A model generated the notes under the pieces. It had not been told where the DNA came from, searched no databases, and saw only the letters and a program-made list of their open reading frames with translations. Positions 60,126 through 62,303 of a stretch of DNA of 62,303 nt are shown here, one piece after another. Source of the DNA: Methanosphaera cuniculi. Its GTDB lineage: Archaea > Methanobacteriota > Methanobacteria > Methanobacteriales > Methanobacteriaceae. Position 1 is the stretch's first letter; each line of letters begins with the position of its first letter. Both the position numbers and the translations under genes were made by a program. The DNA lies in contig NZ_LWMS01000046.1 in assembly GCF_003149675.1 (NCBI RefSeq), positions 1 through 62,303 on the forward strand, read 5' to 3'.

Positions 60126-61271
60126 TTATAGGTTATCTAGACATACCTCTCGTAGAACCTGTGCATCTGGATTATTTGGATATAATATTAATACTTTACT
60201 AAAGCATTCTTTTGCTTTTTCAAATTCATCAAGTTCCATGTATGCTACACCTTTATTATTTAGTATAATAGGATTTTCAGCATCAACTTCAAGTGCTTTA
60301 TCATAGCATTCTATAGCTTCTTCATATCTGTAGAGTCCAAGTAATGTGTTTGCTTTACTTGCCCAGATATTTGAATCATCATGATCATCAAGACATAATT
60401 CTAGTGATTTATCATATGATTGTAATGCTTCTTCACCTCTATCCATCATGTTAAGTATTGTTGCACGTTCATTCCATACATCAGGACTTTTATCATCTAT
60501 TTGTATAGTTTTATCAAGGAATTTTAGTGCTGTTTCAAAGTCATTTAGCATTTCATATATTAATCCTCGCCAGTAGAGTATAGTTGGATTATGATTATTT
60601 ATTTTAAGAGCTTGATTGTTAAATTTTAATGCCTTTTCAGGTTCTCCTTTATTAAGATATGCTATTGCAATGTTATTATATAAATATTCATTATCAGGAT
60701 TTAGTTTTATTGCCTTTTTATAATGTTTTATTGCATCTCCAAATTGTCCAAGACGTGAAAGATTATCACCAATACGGTTTAATAGATTTACATCATCAGG
60801 ATCATATTCAAGTGCTGTTTTATAACATATTGAGGATTGCTGGTAGTTTCCCATATCAAATAGTACATCTGCCTTTTTTATGATAATATTTTTCTGATTT
60901 ATTGCAGAACCTTCCCACTGGCTTACATGTAGTTTATGAAAGTCAAAAACCTGGAATTTATCATCATCACTAGTATTATTTGGATATGTTTTTCTAAGAT
61001 CAGCTTCAAGTTCTCGACTATTTTTATATCCTAGTTTTTCAATAATCTGTGGATCTTCCCTGATTTCTTTAAATGTTTTTATTTCCACATGATTTACTTC
61101 TGCTTCAAAGAGTTTTTCACGTTCTTTTGAAAGAATATTCCAGTAGCAGTAGAGTCGATCACCAGGATATAATGGATTTTTCCATAATCGTCTTATAGTA
61201 GTGTTTCTTTTTCCACTAATTAGATCAATATCTTTGTTTGATAATAGTAGTGTTGGCATATGTTTCCTCAT
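60126..61271 (-). CDS. ASCH-like domain fused to TPR repeats
   Basis: A 381-aa protein of two parts. Residues 1-130 resemble a PUA-like ASCH domain: TLLLSNKDIDLISGKRNTTIRRLWKNPLYPGDRLYCYW, and KFQVFDFHKL near its end. ASCH domains bind nucleic acid or nucleobases. Residues 135-375 are about seven tetratricopeptide repeats (for example YNNIAIAYLNKGEPEKALKFNNQALKINN). TPRs mediate protein contacts. I do not recognise a named family with this pairing. It lies 14 bases after the radical-SAM gene, probably co-transcribed, and may link RNA or nucleotide sensing to a partner protein. Confidence 0.7.
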   Translation of the reverse strand: MRKHMPTLLLSNKDIDLISGKRNTTIRRLWKNPLYPGDRLYCYWNILSKEREKLFEAEVNHVEIKTFKEIREDPQIIEKLGYKNSRELEADLRKTYPNNTSDDDKFQVFDFHKLHVSQWEGSAINQKNIIIKKADVLFDMGNYQQSSICYKTALEYDPDDVNLLNRIGDNLSRLGQFGDAIKHYKKAIKLNPDNEYLYNNIAIAYLNKGEPEKALKFNNQALKINNHNPTILYWRGLIYEMLNDFETALKFLDKTIQIDDKSPDVWNERATILNMMDRGEEALQSYDKSLELCLDDHDDSNIWASKANTLLGLYRYEEAIECYDKALEVDAENPIILNNKGVAYMELDEFEKAKECFSKVLILYPNNPDAQVLREVCLDNL

Positions 61272-61285
61272 ATAATATTATTAAT

Positions 61286-62002
61286 TTAATTTATTGTTTG
61301 ATTTCCAAATTGTCCACTTTTCAGATGTAATTCATCAATACATATATTATTATCTAGATTTTCTAGAATTTCACGCATTTCTTCAGGATTTGGTTCATCT
61401 GCTGTTAGTAATGATACATCATATGTTGATCTGTTTCTAAATTGTTGTAGTGTATATTGGTTACATTGTATTTGTTGTGTTATTGTTTTTATATCATCTT
61501 CTGATAAAAGTTGTGGAACATATGTTGTTCGACATTCAAGAAATACATTATTATCTCGTATTATTTGTATTGACTTTGTTATTTTATCTTTCACATTTGA
61601 TGGATATTTATCTGATATTTTATAATATTTATCTAGTGGTGCTTTTATATCCATTGCTACATAGTCAATATCATATATTACATCTTTTAGTAACTCTGGA
61701 TGTAAGCCGTTCGTATCTAGTTTTATAAGAAGATCTAGTTGTTTTGCTTTTTTTATAAATTTCTTTATTACATCAAGTTGTAGTAGTGGTTCTCCTCCAC
61801 TAAGTACTATTGCATCAATAAAATCTAGATTATCTTCAATTTCAGATATTGTATTTTCAATTTCTAAATCTGTTAGTTTTTCATGTTTTAGAAGTTGTGG
61901 ATTATGACAGTATTTACATCTCAGATCACATCCTGGTGTAAATAGTACTAATGCCATTTTCTTCGGATAATCAAGTGATGAGTAGACAGGTTCTATATTC
62001 AT
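61286..62002 (-). CDS. Radical SAM activating enzyme (NrdG-like)
   Basis: A 238-aa radical SAM protein. It starts MNIEPVYSSLDYPKKMALVLFTPGCDLRCKYC, where Cys25, Cys29 and Cys32 form the CxxxCxxC iron-sulfur motif, followed by VLSGGEPLLQ and DIKAPLDKYYK. Its length and motifs match anaerobic ribonucleotide-reductase activating proteins and related glycyl-radical activases. No NrdD or other glycyl-radical enzyme is in the window, so the target is unknown. It is the first gene of a pair with the ASCH-like/TPR gene. Confidence 0.85.
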   Translation of the reverse strand: MNIEPVYSSLDYPKKMALVLFTPGCDLRCKYCHNPQLLKHEKLTDLEIENTISEIEDNLDFIDAIVLSGGEPLLQLDVIKKFIKKAKQLDLLIKLDTNGLHPELLKDVIYDIDYVAMDIKAPLDKYYKISDKYPSNVKDKITKSIQIIRDNNVFLECRTTYVPQLLSEDDIKTITQQIQCNQYTLQQFRNRSTYDVSLLTADEPNPEEMREILENLDNNICIDELHLKSGQFGNQTIN

Positions 62003-62303
62003 AAAATATCACAAAAAATGGTGTAGGAATTTTTTTTATAAGTCTTTTATTAATTGAAAAAATAAAAAAGAGATAATTTTTTTAATTTAAGATAAAAAAA
62101 GAAGAACTCTTTTTTATCATTCTTTTTTCTTTGTATATTATAAATTTATTATAATTTTAAATATTTAAAATTTATATATGTAGTGTTTTTCATAACTTTT
62201 TGTACAAAAAAAAATTTTACTAATTTCAGAAAAAAAATATCTTTTTTTAAAAAACTTAAAAAAATAATCATATATATAAAAAAAATTAATAATTAATTTA
62301 AAT
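62003..62303. other. AT-rich end of the window
   Basis: About 300 bases upstream of the radical SAM gene. No gene is visible; its promoter lies here. Confidence 0.4.

Noticed and set aside
1-62303. tRNA genes, rRNA genes and CRISPR arrays
   Set aside because: No GC-rich cloverleaf-like stretch with T-arm TTCRA pattern, no rRNA blocks and no regularly spaced repeats were found in any intergenic region.

Overview
The window looks like chromosomal DNA of a very AT-rich methanogenic archaeon of the Methanobacteriales, most likely a Methanosphaera (M. stadtmanae-like) gut methanogen. The evidence is archaeal information-processing genes (aRF1, TFB, Gar1, DnaG primase, aIF5A, aIF1A, Rio1, Dim2-type KH protein, topoisomerase VI), a CfbE-type Mur ligase of coenzyme F430 synthesis, archaeal-type GAPDH, pyruvoyl arginine decarboxylase, and several very large secreted adhesin-like proteins built of beta-helix and Ig-like repeats. 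No tRNA, rRNA or CRISPR array was seen.

Layout. 0.4-9 kb: aRF1, then a convergent gar1-tfb pair, an RraA-like protein, a DUF211 protein, primase DnaG and a XerA-type recombinase. 9.1-15.1 kb: a broken DUF3781 gene, three tandem bioY biotin-transporter genes, aIF5A, a GyrI-like protein and an iron-sulfur aldo/keto reductase. 15.3-21.6 kb: two adhesin-like loci, one with a frameshift in an A8 tract, the other (beta-helix plus glycosidase-like domain) broken by an amber stop, a frameshift and a lost or non-standard start codon. 21.9-29 kb: a CaCA antiporter, a TIGR00300 (LOR/SDH) enzyme, GAPDH and four related membrane-protein genes with eight copies of one repeat unit. 29-32 kb: two divergent hsdS genes and an orphan antitoxin-like gene. 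32-39 kb: a housekeeping block read leftward (aIF1A, rio1, KH, top6B, top6A, plus a GfcR-like regulator). 39-44.3 kb: Gfo/Idh oxidoreductase, hemC, cfbE, NAD kinase and an IMPase-family phosphatase. 44.5-50.4 kb: two overlapping adhesin-like genes. 50.8-52.2 kb: an ISL3-type insertion sequence with an 8-bp target duplication and a dead transposase. 52.4-62 kb: bacterial-type Lon, a broken ArsR regulator, arginine decarboxylase, hisC, a hexapeptide protein, a PH-domain membrane protein, UPF0280, an ASCH-like/TPR protein and a radical-SAM activase.

The strongest unusual signals are: (1) an open, start-codon-less frame fused to the N-terminus of TFB that encodes six AT-hook-like GRP motifs; (2) a C-rich patch followed by an oligo-T run just after the stop codon of most transcription units; (3) a mirrored hsdS pair that shares one target-recognition domain in swapped positions; (4) a cluster of three near-identical GAAATTTC palindromes about 40 bp apart upstream of hemC; (5) a family of membrane proteins made of one, one, three and three copies of the same unit; and (6) repeated single-base insertions, often in A tracts, that break otherwise intact genes. 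Biological phase variation and sequence error cannot be told apart from one sequence.
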